A stretch of DNA of 64,000 bases from Chloroflexota bacterium. Lineage in GTDB: Bacteria; Chloroflexota; Anaerolineae; Anaerolineales; Anaerolineaceae. Every line of letters starts with the position of its first letter. The stretch's first letter is position 1. A program made the position numbers and the translations under genes. Below are positions 17,948 to 26,596 of this stretch, piece after piece. The notes below the pieces were generated by a model. It was not told where the DNA came from. It ran no database searches and worked only from the letters and a program-made list of their open reading frames with translations. The stretch covers positions 1 through 64,000 of the forward strand of contig JAJFTV010000169.1 in the NCBI GenBank assembly GCA_021372725.1, read 5' to 3'.

Positions 17948-18607
17948 ATGACGGTCCCAGCACAGCCGAAGATCTACCATATTGTACATGTGGATCGGCT
18001 GCCGTCGATTATCTCGGATGAGTGTCTTTGGTGTGATGCAGAAATCATCCGGCGCGCACTACCGGGATCCACTATTGGCATGACCGGCATCAAACAGCGA
18101 CGACTCCATGAGTTAACCTTGAGCGGTCATCCGGATTTGCATGTTGGCGATTGTGTCCCTTTTTATTTTTGCCCTCGTTCAGTCATGCTTTATCTCATAT
18201 ATCAAGCGAATCATCCTGAATTAGACTATCACGGCGGACAAAAGCCGATTGTACATCTGGAGGCGGATCTTTATACGTCAGTCGCATGGGCTCAACAAAA
18301 TGATCAACCTTGGGCATTTACTCTGTCTAATGCTGGAGCTCGATATTTTGAAGATCGCAGCGACTTGGCACAATTGGATGAAATCAACTGGGAAGCCGTA
18401 CAAACAAATCGGTGGAGTGGAAATGGTATTGCCCAGTCGGTAATGGAAGGAAAACAAGCAGAGTTTCTGATGGCACATAACTTTCCCTGGCATTTGGTCG
18501 AACGAATCGGTGTATATTCACAGAGAGTCTATCAACAGGTAACCACGGCTTTGTCGGCGAGCAGTCATCGACCGCTGGTCGAGATAAAATCAGAATGGTA
18601 TTACTGA
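17948..18607 (+). CDS. darT: DarT ssDNA thymidine ADP-ribosyltransferase toxin (DUF4433)
   Basis: The 219-residue protein matches DarT along its length. YHIVHVDRLPSII holds the N-terminal NAD-binding His, LHVGDCVPFYFCPRSVMLYLIYQ is the family core signature, and GKQAEFLMAHNFPWHLVERIGVYS carries the catalytic Glu. DarT attaches ADP-ribose from NAD to thymidine in single-stranded DNA, blocking replication; relatives act in phage defence. The conserved Arg is within GIKQRRLHEL. The ATG has GGAGG 7 bases upstream. It lies 16 bases before its antitoxin gene, the usual arrangement. All key residues seem intact, so the toxin is probably active. Confidence 0.93.
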   Translation: MTVPAQPKIYHIVHVDRLPSIISDECLWCDAEIIRRALPGSTIGMTGIKQRRLHELTLSGHPDLHVGDCVPFYFCPRSVMLYLIYQANHPELDYHGGQKPIVHLEADLYTSVAWAQQNDQPWAFTLSNAGARYFEDRSDLAQLDEINWEAVQTNRWSGNGIAQSVMEGKQAEFLMAHNFPWHLVERIGVYSQRVYQQVTTALSASSHRPLVEIKSEWYY

Positions 18608-18623
18608 TAAGGAGGCGGCGAAG

Positions 18624-19694
18624 ATGATCGAATACAAGAGTGGTGACATTTTGAAAGAAGAAGCCGAGGCCCTTGTCAATACTGTGAATTGCGTTGGAGT
18701 GATGGGGCGCGGAATCTCTCTTCAGTTCAAGGATGCTTTTCCGGAGAACTTTAAAGCTTATGTTGCGGCATGCAAGAATCAAGAGGTGCAGCCTGGCCGA
18801 ATGTTCGTATTCGAGACCGGGTATCTGACTTACCCGTTTTACATCATCAATTTTCCCACCAAGAGGCACTGGCGAGGCAAGAGTCGGATGGAGGATATCG
18901 AAGCCGGACTCAAAGCACTGGTAGACACGATACGGCAGTACAACATACACTCCATCGCCATCCCACCTTTAGGTAGCGGTTTGGGTGGGCTGGACTGGTC
19001 AGAGGTAAAGCCACACATCGAGGCGGCACTAGAACCATTCACTGATGTGCGCATTTTGCTCTATGAACCTCAGGGGGCGCCCGCTACTGAGAAAATGGTA
19101 CATATCCGTGAGGTACCGAAGATGACAGTGGGGCGGGCTGTTCTTATTGAGTTAATGAATCGCTACCTTAATGGTTTGCTTGACCCCTTTATAACATTGC
19201 TGGAGGTTCACAAACTGATGTATTTTATGCAGGAGGCCGGTGAACCATTGAGCCTTAAGTATCGAAAGGGTAAGTATGGGCCTTATGCCGAGAATCTTCG
19301 CCATGTTTTGAATGTCATTGAAGGACATTTTGTTTATGGGTATGCGGATGGTGGTGATGCTCCAGACAAGCACCTCAAATTGGTACCCGGCGCAATTGAG
19401 GAAGCCACAGCTCTCCTGAAACTACATCCGGATACTCGTACCCGATTTGACAAGGTAGCGAAACTGGTGGAGGGTTTCGAGTCACCATTTGGCCTGGAGC
19501 TTTTGTCAACCGTCCTCTGGGTAATGAAGAACGAGTCTGTCAACTCTGTAGATGATCTGGTCAACCACACGTATGCCTGGAATGACCGAAAACAGCAATT
19601 TACCCCTCGCCAGATCGCTCTCGCTGCAGATGTGGTGGTGAACAAGGGTTGGGTAAAAAACTGGAATCGAGAGGGCTCACACGAAGCTGGCTAA
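18624..19694 (+). CDS. darG: DarG macrodomain antitoxin (DNA ADP-ribosyl glycohydrolase)
   Basis: The 356-residue antitoxin has an N-terminal macrodomain, beginning with the ADP-ribose-binding GDILKEEAEALVNTVNCVGVMGRG and containing NFPTKRHWRGKSRMEDI, where the catalytic Lys of DarG lies, and IPPLGSGLGGLDW. From about residue 160 a second domain (LEVHKLMYFMQEAGEPLSLKYRKGKYGPYA) matches the DarG C-terminal region that binds and inhibits DarT. So it can both erase ADP-ribose from DNA and hold the toxin. AGGAGG lies 8 bases before the ATG. Full-length and intact, it makes a complete two-gene module with darT. Confidence 0.93.
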   Translation: MIEYKSGDILKEEAEALVNTVNCVGVMGRGISLQFKDAFPENFKAYVAACKNQEVQPGRMFVFETGYLTYPFYIINFPTKRHWRGKSRMEDIEAGLKALVDTIRQYNIHSIAIPPLGSGLGGLDWSEVKPHIEAALEPFTDVRILLYEPQGAPATEKMVHIREVPKMTVGRAVLIELMNRYLNGLLDPFITLLEVHKLMYFMQEAGEPLSLKYRKGKYGPYAENLRHVLNVIEGHFVYGYADGGDAPDKHLKLVPGAIEEATALLKLHPDTRTRFDKVAKLVEGFESPFGLELLSTVLWVMKNESVNSVDDLVNHTYAWNDRKQQFTPRQIALAADVVVNKGWVKNWNREGSHEAG

Positions 19695-19734
19695 CATCAG
19701 AGAAATTTGAGCCAGATTGTTAAGCGAGTGGGTT

Positions 19735-21279
19735 TTAATTCATGCCCAGGGATTGGATAGTAACATTATCTGGCTCAAGCCCGTGCTCTCCTTCTTTTAA
19801 CACGAAGTTAATTGCAGCCCCATAAATTTTGTCTTGAGTTTCAATCTTTAACACAGCCTTCAATTGATCCCCTGCCTTGCTCCCCATTGGAAGAGTCAAC
19901 CCACCTTCTCTTCCATTTTGGTCTCCATCTTTGATTCCGTTCCTTGCATAGTCGGATTGCGAAAGTAAGGCGGATACATCAGGATCAATTCCCCAATATA
20001 CGGTTACGGGTGGAGGCAAGTCAGGCCCGTGATACTCCCAGACAAAATAAACCCCAATTCCTTCCAGGTCACTATAAAGAGAGGACGCAACCGGATTTTT
20101 CCCAAATATTACATCCCGATAAAAGCGAATGTCAAAAGTAAAGGGTCCATCCTGAATTGCATTGCTGGAGATTGGTTCACCAGGTGTAGGGAAGGCAGAA
20201 ACACTGATGGTGGGCGGTGTTGGTGTGTCCTCTTCACAGTTCGCATACAAATCTGACCAGTCGACCTGCCCATAGTAAATGGCACTGGATGGCATGGGGG
20301 TTTCACAGCCTGCAATCGCCATTAATTCTCCTGTTTCAACATTCACAGACATCACGTCAGCCTGGGTATTTCCTTGTTGAACAAAGAAAAGCCGGGTTCC
20401 ATCCCGGCTCCATTTTGGCGCATCCTCATAAGTTTCAGTTTGGGTCAGGCGCTGGTATTCTCCAGTCTCCGGGTCGACCAGGTAAATACGCCGCCCCGCA
20501 ATAGCCGGGTTGTCCCAACCCATATAGTCTGCATAGTCAGAGCCGGTTTTACTGGCCTCTACCGCCGCCACCGCGATTTGATCGCCAGCCGGTGACCAGG
20601 CCACGGCGCCGGTCACAAGTTCTTCCTTTGTGATCAGGTCCTTGACTTGCTCGTTCTCGACCTGATAAAGGGACAGCCATTTATCAACCTGGGCAGAACG
20701 GGAGCCACCATTTGTAAAGGCTAACGCTTTGCTGTCCGGCGACCAGCTTTGATAGGCTTTGTTGACCAGAGTCACCTGCGAAACCTCTTTTGCCTGGCCG
20801 GATTGGATATCCAGCACCCATAACGGCAGACCGTCGGCTTGGATTGAGGCGCTATTCATCCCTTTCCAGAATAGCAGCCGCTGGCTGTCTGGTGACCAGC
20901 TCCCCAAAGTTATCCATTCTCCAAAAGTGGATGATGGATCAGGCGTCGATGAATCTGGCGAAAAAACGAGAACCGTTTTTCCCTGTGCATCGACAATTTC
21001 CAGGTTTCTGTTTTGAGGACGGAAGATTGCGGTCAACCGCCCATCAGGAGAGTCATACGGCTCTGTCCCCTGGATATCCTCCAGCGTTGGCGAGACCAAC
21101 GCTGTAAGTGTCGTCGAAGCGGTTGGGGAGGTGCTAGGCGTCAGGGTTTGGACCGGGATAAGGGAGGGCGTAATAGGTAAGGCAGCCGTTTTTGCTGCCG
21201 GAGTCGCCGTACTTTGACAGGCAGCGAGGGATAGTATCAAGCTGAAGAGGGGGAAAAGTGGATAAATTTGTTGTTTCAT
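19735..21279 (-). CDS. lipoprotein with TolB/PD40 beta-propeller repeats
   Basis: The 514-residue protein has a lipoprotein signal peptide ending in the lipobox Leu-Ala-Ala-Cys (residue 21), then a long Thr/Ser/Pro-rich linker. At least four PD40-type repeats follow, seen as WSPDSQRLLFWKG, WSPDSKALAFTNGG, WSPAGDQIAVAA and WSRDGTRLFFVQQ. The C-terminal 150 residues are a separate beta-rich domain. It is exported and membrane-anchored, probably binding a ligand or protein partner; no enzyme motif is visible. It lies downstream of the ECF sigma cluster on the same strand after a 154-base gap and may be its target, which is inference. Confidence 0.8.
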   Translation of the reverse strand: MKQQIYPLFPLFSLILSLAACQSTATPAAKTAALPITPSLIPVQTLTPSTSPTASTTLTALVSPTLEDIQGTEPYDSPDGRLTAIFRPQNRNLEIVDAQGKTVLVFSPDSSTPDPSSTFGEWITLGSWSPDSQRLLFWKGMNSASIQADGLPLWVLDIQSGQAKEVSQVTLVNKAYQSWSPDSKALAFTNGGSRSAQVDKWLSLYQVENEQVKDLITKEELVTGAVAWSPAGDQIAVAAVEASKTGSDYADYMGWDNPAIAGRRIYLVDPETGEYQRLTQTETYEDAPKWSRDGTRLFFVQQGNTQADVMSVNVETGELMAIAGCETPMPSSAIYYGQVDWSDLYANCEEDTPTPPTISVSAFPTPGEPISSNAIQDGPFTFDIRFYRDVIFGKNPVASSLYSDLEGIGVYFVWEYHGPDLPPPVTVYWGIDPDVSALLSQSDYARNGIKDGDQNGREGGLTLPMGSKAGDQLKAVLKIETQDKIYGAAINFVLKEGEHGLEPDNVTIQSLGMN

Positions 21280-21433
21280 TGAAAGATCTCCGAAATCTTT
21301 ATATCCTTGCAGATTATTTCAAAAAGAAATGCTTGAATTTTTTCTAACGTTCCATAAACCTTCCATTAAGACGATAAATTGTCGGATAAGTTTCGGTTGA
21401 GATCGCGGGGATATATCCAGTCGATGGCTTACC

Positions 21434-21802
21434 TCACCAATTAATCCAACGCGCCGGAATGCCGAAAAAGGTCTTCCCGCTCAATAACTGCTCGATTTGC
21501 ATCCGTTGGGCGTGACCGGGGTAGTAAATGACGATATCGGCATGTTCGGCGCCGCCACAGGCCCGCTTTTCGATGCTCATCTCGCCAGAAATTACCTTGA
21601 TTTGGTCCACCATGTCGGCGTGGTCAGCCAGGATTTTCTCAACCTCGGCGGCCAAAGGTAATTGTTCACAGGACAGATAATGGTTGTAATTATCGTAGAG
21701 CAGGTCATCGACCAACCGTTGAGGAACATGGGTTATAAAGAGGATCGCTAATCCGAGTATTACCACGCTGCCTGCTGCAAGGAGGATAGCTCTTTTTTTC
21801 AT
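21434..21802 (-). CDS. small membrane-anchored protein, unknown
   Basis: Not recognised. The 122-residue protein has one N-terminal transmembrane helix (about residues 5-23) after a Lys-Lys-Arg start, so it is anchored with its C-terminus outside. The external part has two cysteines, one in a CEQLPLAAEVEKIL helix and one in KRACGGAEHADIVIYY, which could form a disulphide. Its start overlaps the stop of the upstream sigma-like gene by 4 bases (ATGA), so they are translationally coupled. This placement suggests a role in signalling or regulation of that sigma-like partner. Confidence 0.6.
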   Translation of the reverse strand: MKKRAILLAAGSVVILGLAILFITHVPQRLVDDLLYDNYNHYLSCEQLPLAAEVEKILADHADMVDQIKVISGEMSIEKRACGGAEHADIVIYYPGHAQRMQIEQLLSGKTFFGIPARWINW

Positions 21803-22263
21803 TCGCTTCTCCTTGATTTTCTGTCAGGTGCATTCATTGGCATTACCTTATCTGCCAGCTTGCATCTGCCGTGGGAAACGGTGCGCGCAACATCGCGTTC
21901 GGAGCAGTTTAATACGAGTGCACTGTATTGGTACGATTTATCCAAAACATCGACCAGCAGCAAGGTTTCCTGTTCGCTGCGCTCCAACTGGTTCCAACCG
22001 GGTAGCCATTCTGTTTTGCTGTCCATCATCGATGGCTTCACCTGCCGGCATAACAAAATTACGCCCTGTAATACTTTTATCGCAATGATATGATCTCCAC
22101 CATCATTCCATCTATGATAAACCCGCAGGATGACTTCCTGCACTATTTTGCTCGCCAATCTCTCGTCCCCCAGGATGGAGAACGCCAACGTGAACGCCTC
22201 ATCCTGGCAAGCGAGCACCTGGCGATTAAATCGATCCATAAACTGGAAATCCGGGGCTATCAT
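21799..22263 (-). CDS. degenerate sigma70-like protein
   Basis: The 154-residue protein keeps the outline of an ECF sigma factor. FNRQVLACQDEAFTLAFSILGDERLASKIVQEVILRVYHRW resembles region 2, including the usual Asp-Ala-Glu-Asp-like stretch replaced by ERLASKIVQE. A degenerate region 4 helix-turn-helix (YQYSALVLNCSERDVARTVSHGRCKL) follows. Several acidic and DNA-contact residues of active sigma factors are altered. It may be an inactive or specialised sigma, or a competitor of the intact sigma encoded 850 bases upstream in the same cluster. It overlaps the following membrane protein gene by 4 bases. Confidence 0.55.
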   Translation of the reverse strand: MIAPDFQFMDRFNRQVLACQDEAFTLAFSILGDERLASKIVQEVILRVYHRWNDGGDHIIAIKVLQGVILLCRQVKPSMMDSKTEWLPGWNQLERSEQETLLLVDVLDKSYQYSALVLNCSERDVARTVSHGRCKLADKVMPMNAPDRKSRRSE

Positions 22264-22284
22264 AAGTTTTTACCGAGGCAGGTA

Positions 22285-23100
22285 TTATTCTGTCATCGAC
22301 TCTGCGATGTGCTGCAAGTCTTCCAGTTCCAGGCCAAGGTTGTGTGCTTCCAGCAGGTAGGTGACGCCATCCTGGGCCCAGGTGAGATAGGCATCGTCAG
22401 CCTGGTCATCCCACTGCAAAGTTCCCAGCCGGATGTTTGGGTCACCCCGGCCGTCATCCTGCCAGCCGCCGTGTACGTAGATCCCTGATTGCCCATTTAC
22501 ATTTACCGGTTGTTCGCGCGTCTCGGCTAACAGCGGTGGGGCGCTGATGGGGCCATCATTGGCATGCAACATGAGCATACCGCTGCCAACGGTATAGTTG
22601 GCCGTGCGGCGGTACTCAATAGAGACTTTTTTCCCGCTGCCTTCCCAGGTCTGCGGATCATAGGTACTGATACTTCGATGGACATAAATCAAATCCTCAG
22701 GCACCCAGGTCGGCAATCGCAGAGCGAAGGTGATTTGTTGGCGGATTTCCACTTCGCTGAGCGATGGTGAAGGAGAAACTATTGTCGCTTCGAGCTTTCC
22801 TATCTGCGTGTTTGGATCAAACTGACCCGTATCGACGAATGCGATTCCCATGCGTTGAATAATGTCTTCAGCAAATGCCCGGACTGGGGGTACGAAAAAG
22901 AGTGAGCTGATTAACAGGATAGCAATCATCAGCCCCAACGCGTACTGTTTCCTCTTTATGGTTATGATCTCTCCGGTTGCCTTGTGTGCCTTTCGAACAG
23001 TTTTTTGTTCAATTTGCGGCCACAGGTTAATTGTATTTCCGGGGGCAGCCTGTTCGGCAATTTCCAGCACAGCCCAATGGATGAATTTTTCTTTAGTCAT
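22285..23100 (-). CDS. DUF4367-like membrane protein, putative anti-sigma factor
   Basis: The 271-residue protein has a 50-residue cytoplasmic N-terminus with the helix WAVLEIAEQAAPGNTINLWPQIEQ, one transmembrane segment (about residues 52-70, LGLMIAILLISSLFFVPPV) and a beta-rich external domain of DUF4367 type (LRLPTWVPEDLIYV, GKKVSIEYRR, YLTWAQDGVTYLLEAHN, then an LGLELEDLQHIAESM helix). DUF4367 proteins are commonly encoded behind ECF sigma genes and serve as membrane regulators. It starts 12 bases after the intact ECF sigma gene, so it is the likely partner that restrains that sigma until a signal arrives. Confidence 0.78.
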   Translation of the reverse strand: MTKEKFIHWAVLEIAEQAAPGNTINLWPQIEQKTVRKAHKATGEIITIKRKQYALGLMIAILLISSLFFVPPVRAFAEDIIQRMGIAFVDTGQFDPNTQIGKLEATIVSPSPSLSEVEIRQQITFALRLPTWVPEDLIYVHRSISTYDPQTWEGSGKKVSIEYRRTANYTVGSGMLMLHANDGPISAPPLLAETREQPVNVNGQSGIYVHGGWQDDGRGDPNIRLGTLQWDDQADDAYLTWAQDGVTYLLEAHNLGLELEDLQHIAESMTE

Positions 23101-23112
23101 GTTATCCTCTCC

Positions 23113-23673
23113 TTACTTTGCAAAGGGTAAAAGCAATGATCGCAGCCGTTCGCGTGCGGCATTCAAATGCCATTTCACAGTTCCCGGTGCACAGTCCATT
23201 TGAATGGACATTTCTTGTTCACTTAAGCCCAGGTAGTAACGCAAAACGATGGCCGCTCTTTGTTGAGGTGATAGTTTGGTAAAAGCTTCCTGGATTGCCT
23301 CCCGCACTTCGTTGCGTTGAACGATATCCTCCGGAGTAACGATTGTGGCATCCAGGTATTCTGCCAGACGCTGATAGTCTCCATCTTCCTGCGCGTCGAA
23401 TGAGACGTGCTTCTTTTGTTTGGTAACCATTTTGAGTGCATCATTGGTTACCATGCGCAAGAACCAGGGACGAAATGGCCGTGAGGAATCGAACTGCTCA
23501 ATTCTCTCGAAGCTTCGCAAAAATGCGTTCTGAACAATGTCTTCTGCCATTGCCCGGTCTTGCGTGATCAAGGCTGCAACCTGGACTGCCTGTACCTGAT
23601 ACATCTCTACCAATGGCCGCAGTGCAGCGATGTTCCCGCTTTTCAACTGGGCAATGACCTCGGTTTCTTCCAT
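23113..23673 (-). CDS. ECF-type RNA polymerase sigma factor
   Basis: The 186-residue protein has sigma region 2 (AEDIVQNAFLRSFERIEQFDSSRPFRPWFLRMVTNDALKM) and region 4 (FTKLSPQQRAAIVLRYYLGLSEQEMSIQMDCAPGTVKWHLNAARERL), with nothing missing. It would direct RNA polymerase to genes for an extracytoplasmic response. The start at 23673 is chosen because AAGGAG lies 5 bases upstream; an in-frame start 99 bases earlier is unlikely. It opens a minus-strand cluster of sigma, DUF4367 anti-sigma candidate, sigma-like protein and small membrane protein. The divergent arfB gene is 115 bases away. Confidence 0.9.
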   Translation of the reverse strand: MEETEVIAQLKSGNIAALRPLVEMYQVQAVQVAALITQDRAMAEDIVQNAFLRSFERIEQFDSSRPFRPWFLRMVTNDALKMVTKQKKHVSFDAQEDGDYQRLAEYLDATIVTPEDIVQRNEVREAIQEAFTKLSPQQRAAIVLRYYLGLSEQEMSIQMDCAPGTVKWHLNAARERLRSLLLPFAK

Positions 23674-23776
23674 GCAGACTCCTTCGTCAGTTTGTGGAGC
23701 GGTCTTAATAATAGTATCTTTTAAGACAGGAAAAGGTTGGGGGTGGAAAGGGAGGTATATGTTTTGCTTCAACGGT

Positions 23777-23782
23777 TATACT
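23777..23782 (+). promoter_or_regulatory. -10 box placed for a leaderless arfB transcript
   Basis: TATACT ends 6 bases before the arfB ATG, so transcription would begin at or next to the A of the start codon. No Shine-Dalgarno sequence lies between. No good -35 box is visible. Confidence 0.35.
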
Positions 23783-23788
23783 TAAAAA

Positions 23789-24217
23789 ATGATCGAGGTT
23801 ACATCTTCCATAAGGATCGATGAAAGTGAGATCCAGCTCGATTTCATCCGCGCATCCGGCCCGGGCGGGCAGAATGTGAACAAGGTGGCGTCTTCGGTTC
23901 AGCTCAGGTTTGATGTGCGCAATTCCCCTTCGCTTGAGCCGGATGTCAAAGAACGTCTGATCAGACTGGCCGGCAGCCGGGTAACCGAGGGTGGCATCTT
24001 GATCATCGAAGCAAAGCGATACCGCACCCAGGATGCAAACCGCCAGGACGCAATTCAGCGGTTGATTGCATGGATTCAGAAGGCTGCTGCTCCTGCCAAA
24101 CCCCGCCACGCCACCCGCCCCTCGGGTGCCTCGCGTGCCCGCCGTCTGCGCGAGAAAAGGAAAAAATCCGAGATCAAGCAGTTACGTAAAACCGATTTGA
24201 ATGATTGGAAAGATTGA
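23789..24217 (+). CDS. arfB: alternative ribosome-rescue hydrolase ArfB
   Basis: The 142-residue protein has the release-factor catalytic loop in FIRASGPGGQNVNKVASSVQLRF, including Gly-Gly-Gln, followed by a short alpha/beta domain. Its C-terminus is a basic, Arg/Lys-rich tail (SRARRLREKRKKSEIKQ), which in ArfB enters the empty mRNA channel of stalled ribosomes. The domain that reads stop codons in true release factors is absent. It frees stalled ribosomes by hydrolysing peptidyl-tRNA. There is no Shine-Dalgarno sequence; a TATACT box just before the ATG fits leaderless expression. Confidence 0.93.
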   Translation: MIEVTSSIRIDESEIQLDFIRASGPGGQNVNKVASSVQLRFDVRNSPSLEPDVKERLIRLAGSRVTEGGILIIEAKRYRTQDANRQDAIQRLIAWIQKAAAPAKPRHATRPSGASRARRLREKRKKSEIKQLRKTDLNDWKD

Positions 24218-24375
24218 GAAAATTTGGGGTTATGTTTTACGACACAGGTCTGAACAAGGGTGGGTGGAGGGGCAACGAGTATCCTGCTCTCTTTGCCATC
24301 TCAAAAGCGAGGCATGACAAGGGCAGGTGCATTAAATCCTCTGGCAACAAGCCGGATTAAAACACAAGGCATGCA

Positions 24376-24417
24376 ATCAAAAGGCATGGAACAGAAAACT
24401 GTTCCATGCCATTTGAT
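24376..24417. terminator. bidirectional hairpin between arfB and panB
   Basis: GGCATGGAACAG and CTGTTCCATGCC pair over 12 bp around an AAAA loop. Flanking ATCAAA and TTTGAT extend the stem by 6 bp after one A-A mismatch. It lies between the convergent genes arfB and panB and suits termination of both. Confidence 0.65.
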
Positions 24418-24442
24418 TGATGTTACTTAAAAATCAGGAGGG

Positions 24443-25297
24443 CTAACCCAGCATTTCCATCAGTTGATCGTAATCTTCATCCTTCATTCCAAAGTAATTT
24501 TCCGGAGCCGGGAATACCTGCGATTTTACTTCCTGTACGTAATTCTGCAAGCCGTTCAAAATCACCTCACCGGCGTTTCCATATACCTTGGCCATGCGCG
24601 GTTTGAATTTGGGGTAAAGGCCGAACATGTCATGATAGATCAGTAACTGTCCGTGTGCGCCGGGTCCGGCACCCAGGCTGATGATGATGCTGTTTTCCGA
24701 ACGCTCGGTGATGATTTTGCACAGCCGATCCGGAACCATCTCAAGCAGGATGGCAAACGCCCCGGCCTGTTCCAGTGCTTTGGCGTCATCGATGATTTTC
24801 TTGGCGGTCAATGCGCTTTTACCTTGCAGGCGGAACCCGCCCAGTGCGCTTGAGCTCTGCGGTGTCAGCCCCAGGTGCCCCATGGCCGGGATACCTGATT
24901 TTACGATCCCCGCAATACGGTCGGCCATTTCAGCTCCGCCTTCCAGCTTGATGGAGTCACAACCGGCTTCGGCCATAAAACGGCCGGCATTGCGGATGGC
25001 GCTTTCGACGCTGGGTTGATAGCTCATGTAAGGCATGTCACCTACCAGCCAGACATGGGGCGCACCGCGCCGCACGGCCTGTGAATGGCGGATCATGTCT
25101 TCCATGGTCACGGGTAATGTCGATTCGTATCCCAGCATGGTCATGCCCAGGCTGTCGCCGACCAGTACCATCTCAATCCCTGCTTCATCCTGAAAACAGG
25201 CGGTGGGATAGTCATAACAGGTCAGCATCACAATCGGATCGCCAGTAGCCCGTTTTTTGTACAATTCGGGCAGGGTAATTTTTTTTCGCTCGGTCAT
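24443..25297 (-). CDS. panB: 3-methyl-2-oxobutanoate hydroxymethyltransferase
   Basis: The 284-residue protein is a typical PanB. It contains MLTCYDYPTACFQDEAGIEMVLVGDSLGMTMLGYE near the N-terminus, HSQAVRRGAPHVWLVGDMPYMSYQPS, and IKLEGGAEM with the metal and substrate ligands, then GHLGLTPQSSSALGGFRLQGK. It transfers a hydroxymethyl group from methylene-tetrahydrofolate to 2-oxoisovalerate in pantothenate synthesis. No panC or panD is nearby. It follows two PLP enzyme genes on the same strand. AAGGAG lies before the start. Confidence 0.96.
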   Translation of the reverse strand: MTERKKITLPELYKKRATGDPIVMLTCYDYPTACFQDEAGIEMVLVGDSLGMTMLGYESTLPVTMEDMIRHSQAVRRGAPHVWLVGDMPYMSYQPSVESAIRNAGRFMAEAGCDSIKLEGGAEMADRIAGIVKSGIPAMGHLGLTPQSSSALGGFRLQGKSALTAKKIIDDAKALEQAGAFAILLEMVPDRLCKIITERSENSIIISLGAGPGAHGQLLIYHDMFGLYPKFKPRMAKVYGNAGEVILNGLQNYVQEVKSQVFPAPENYFGMKDEDYDQLMEMLG

Positions 25298-25361
25298 GAT
25301 AACATCTCCTTGGTGATAGTAACTTACAAAAGTTTTCCTGTTTTATTATTCCCGGTTCGAA

Positions 25362-26540
25362 TCACTTGATATTCTTAAAAAACTGACGCAGCTTCTCAAT
25401 TGCCTTATCCAGGTTCTCAATGGAATTGGCAAACGAAAGCCGGAGGTATCCTTCTCCATATTGGCCGAATGCCGTACCCGGCAGCAGTGCCACTCCTGTC
25501 TCGTTCAGGATTCTGGCGGACAACTCGCTGGAACGGATGCCAAACGACTTGATATTCGGAAATGCGTAAAAGGCGGCCTTGGGTGACAGGCAGTGAACGC
25601 CCGGAATACTGTTCAATCCGGCGATAAAACGGTCACGCCGCACCTGAAATGCCTCGACCATTTTCCTGCATTCGGTTTGGTCGCCGGTCATGGCTTCGAT
25701 ACCGGCTATTTGGGTAAATTCAGCGGTGGAACCTGTTCCATGGGTGAGGAGCAGTTCCACCCGGGTGGCAAGTTCCTTCGGCATGATGGCGTACCCCAGC
25801 CGCCAGCCGGTCATGGCAAACGTCTTGGAAAAGCCGTCCACCACGATGGTTCGCTCATCCATACCTGGCAGGGTCAGTATGCTGGGTACTTGCAAATTGT
25901 CAAAGACGATATTTTCATACATCTCATCCGACATGACCCAACAGTCGTAGCGCCGGGCTGCCTCGGCGATATGTTTTAGGTCTTCCGGTGGGATCACACT
26001 GCCGGTGGGATTGCTGCCCGGGGTATTGATGATGATCAGGCGGGTTTTCTGGTTGATCAGGCGGTCGAAGGCATTCAGATCAAATGAAAAATTGTTTTCC
26101 TCATACAGTGGAACCGGTACAGGTACACCGCCGGCTATTTTGATCATTTCACGATAGGTGGGAAAACCAGGATCCGGATAGAGTACTTCATCCCCGGGAT
26201 TTAAAATGGCCATGGCAGGGAAGAAAAGCAGCGGTTTTCCACCTGGGCCGACGACAATTCGTTGAGCGTCGAGTGGAATATTATCGCGACGTTTACTGGC
26301 CCGTTCAGCGATAGCCTCCCGTAGAGCAGGCATCCCCCGGACAGAGGTATATTTTGTATGTCCGTTTTGAATTGCCTGGATAGCCGATTGGCAGATATTG
26401 CCGGGGGTTGGAAAATCGGGCTCGCCAACCTCCAGATGAATGATTTCGCGCCCTCCCGCTTCCAGTTCCTTGGCCCGGGCAAGCACCTGAAGCGCTCCCT
26501 CAGTCTGTAAATCTTGAACACGGTTTGCGAATTTCAACAT
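25362..26540 (-). CDS. class I/II PLP-dependent aminotransferase (aspartate aminotransferase-like)
   Basis: The 392-residue enzyme has the fold-type I aminotransferase signatures in order: LEVGEPDFPTP near residue 36, the NTPGSNPTGSV region that binds PLP and substrate, VMSDEMYENIVFD with the ring-stacking Asp, and VDGFSKTFAMTGWRLGY with the Schiff-base Lys and the phosphate Arg. A C-terminal LRLSFA motif holds the Arg that binds the substrate carboxylate. Aspartate, alanine or aromatic substrate preference cannot be set from sequence. AGGAGA precedes the ATG. It lies 56 bases after the cystathionine-type enzyme gene on the same strand. Confidence 0.9.
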   Translation of the reverse strand: MLKFANRVQDLQTEGALQVLARAKELEAGGREIIHLEVGEPDFPTPGNICQSAIQAIQNGHTKYTSVRGMPALREAIAERASKRRDNIPLDAQRIVVGPGGKPLLFFPAMAILNPGDEVLYPDPGFPTYREMIKIAGGVPVPVPLYEENNFSFDLNAFDRLINQKTRLIIINTPGSNPTGSVIPPEDLKHIAEAARRYDCWVMSDEMYENIVFDNLQVPSILTLPGMDERTIVVDGFSKTFAMTGWRLGYAIMPKELATRVELLLTHGTGSTAEFTQIAGIEAMTGDQTECRKMVEAFQVRRDRFIAGLNSIPGVHCLSPKAAFYAFPNIKSFGIRSSELSARILNETGVALLPGTAFGQYGEGYLRLSFANSIENLDKAIEKLRQFFKNIK

Positions 26541-26596
26541 GTCTCTCCTGTCTTTCTGAAATTTTTAAAAATCACCATGGCCATAAAAGACAGATA

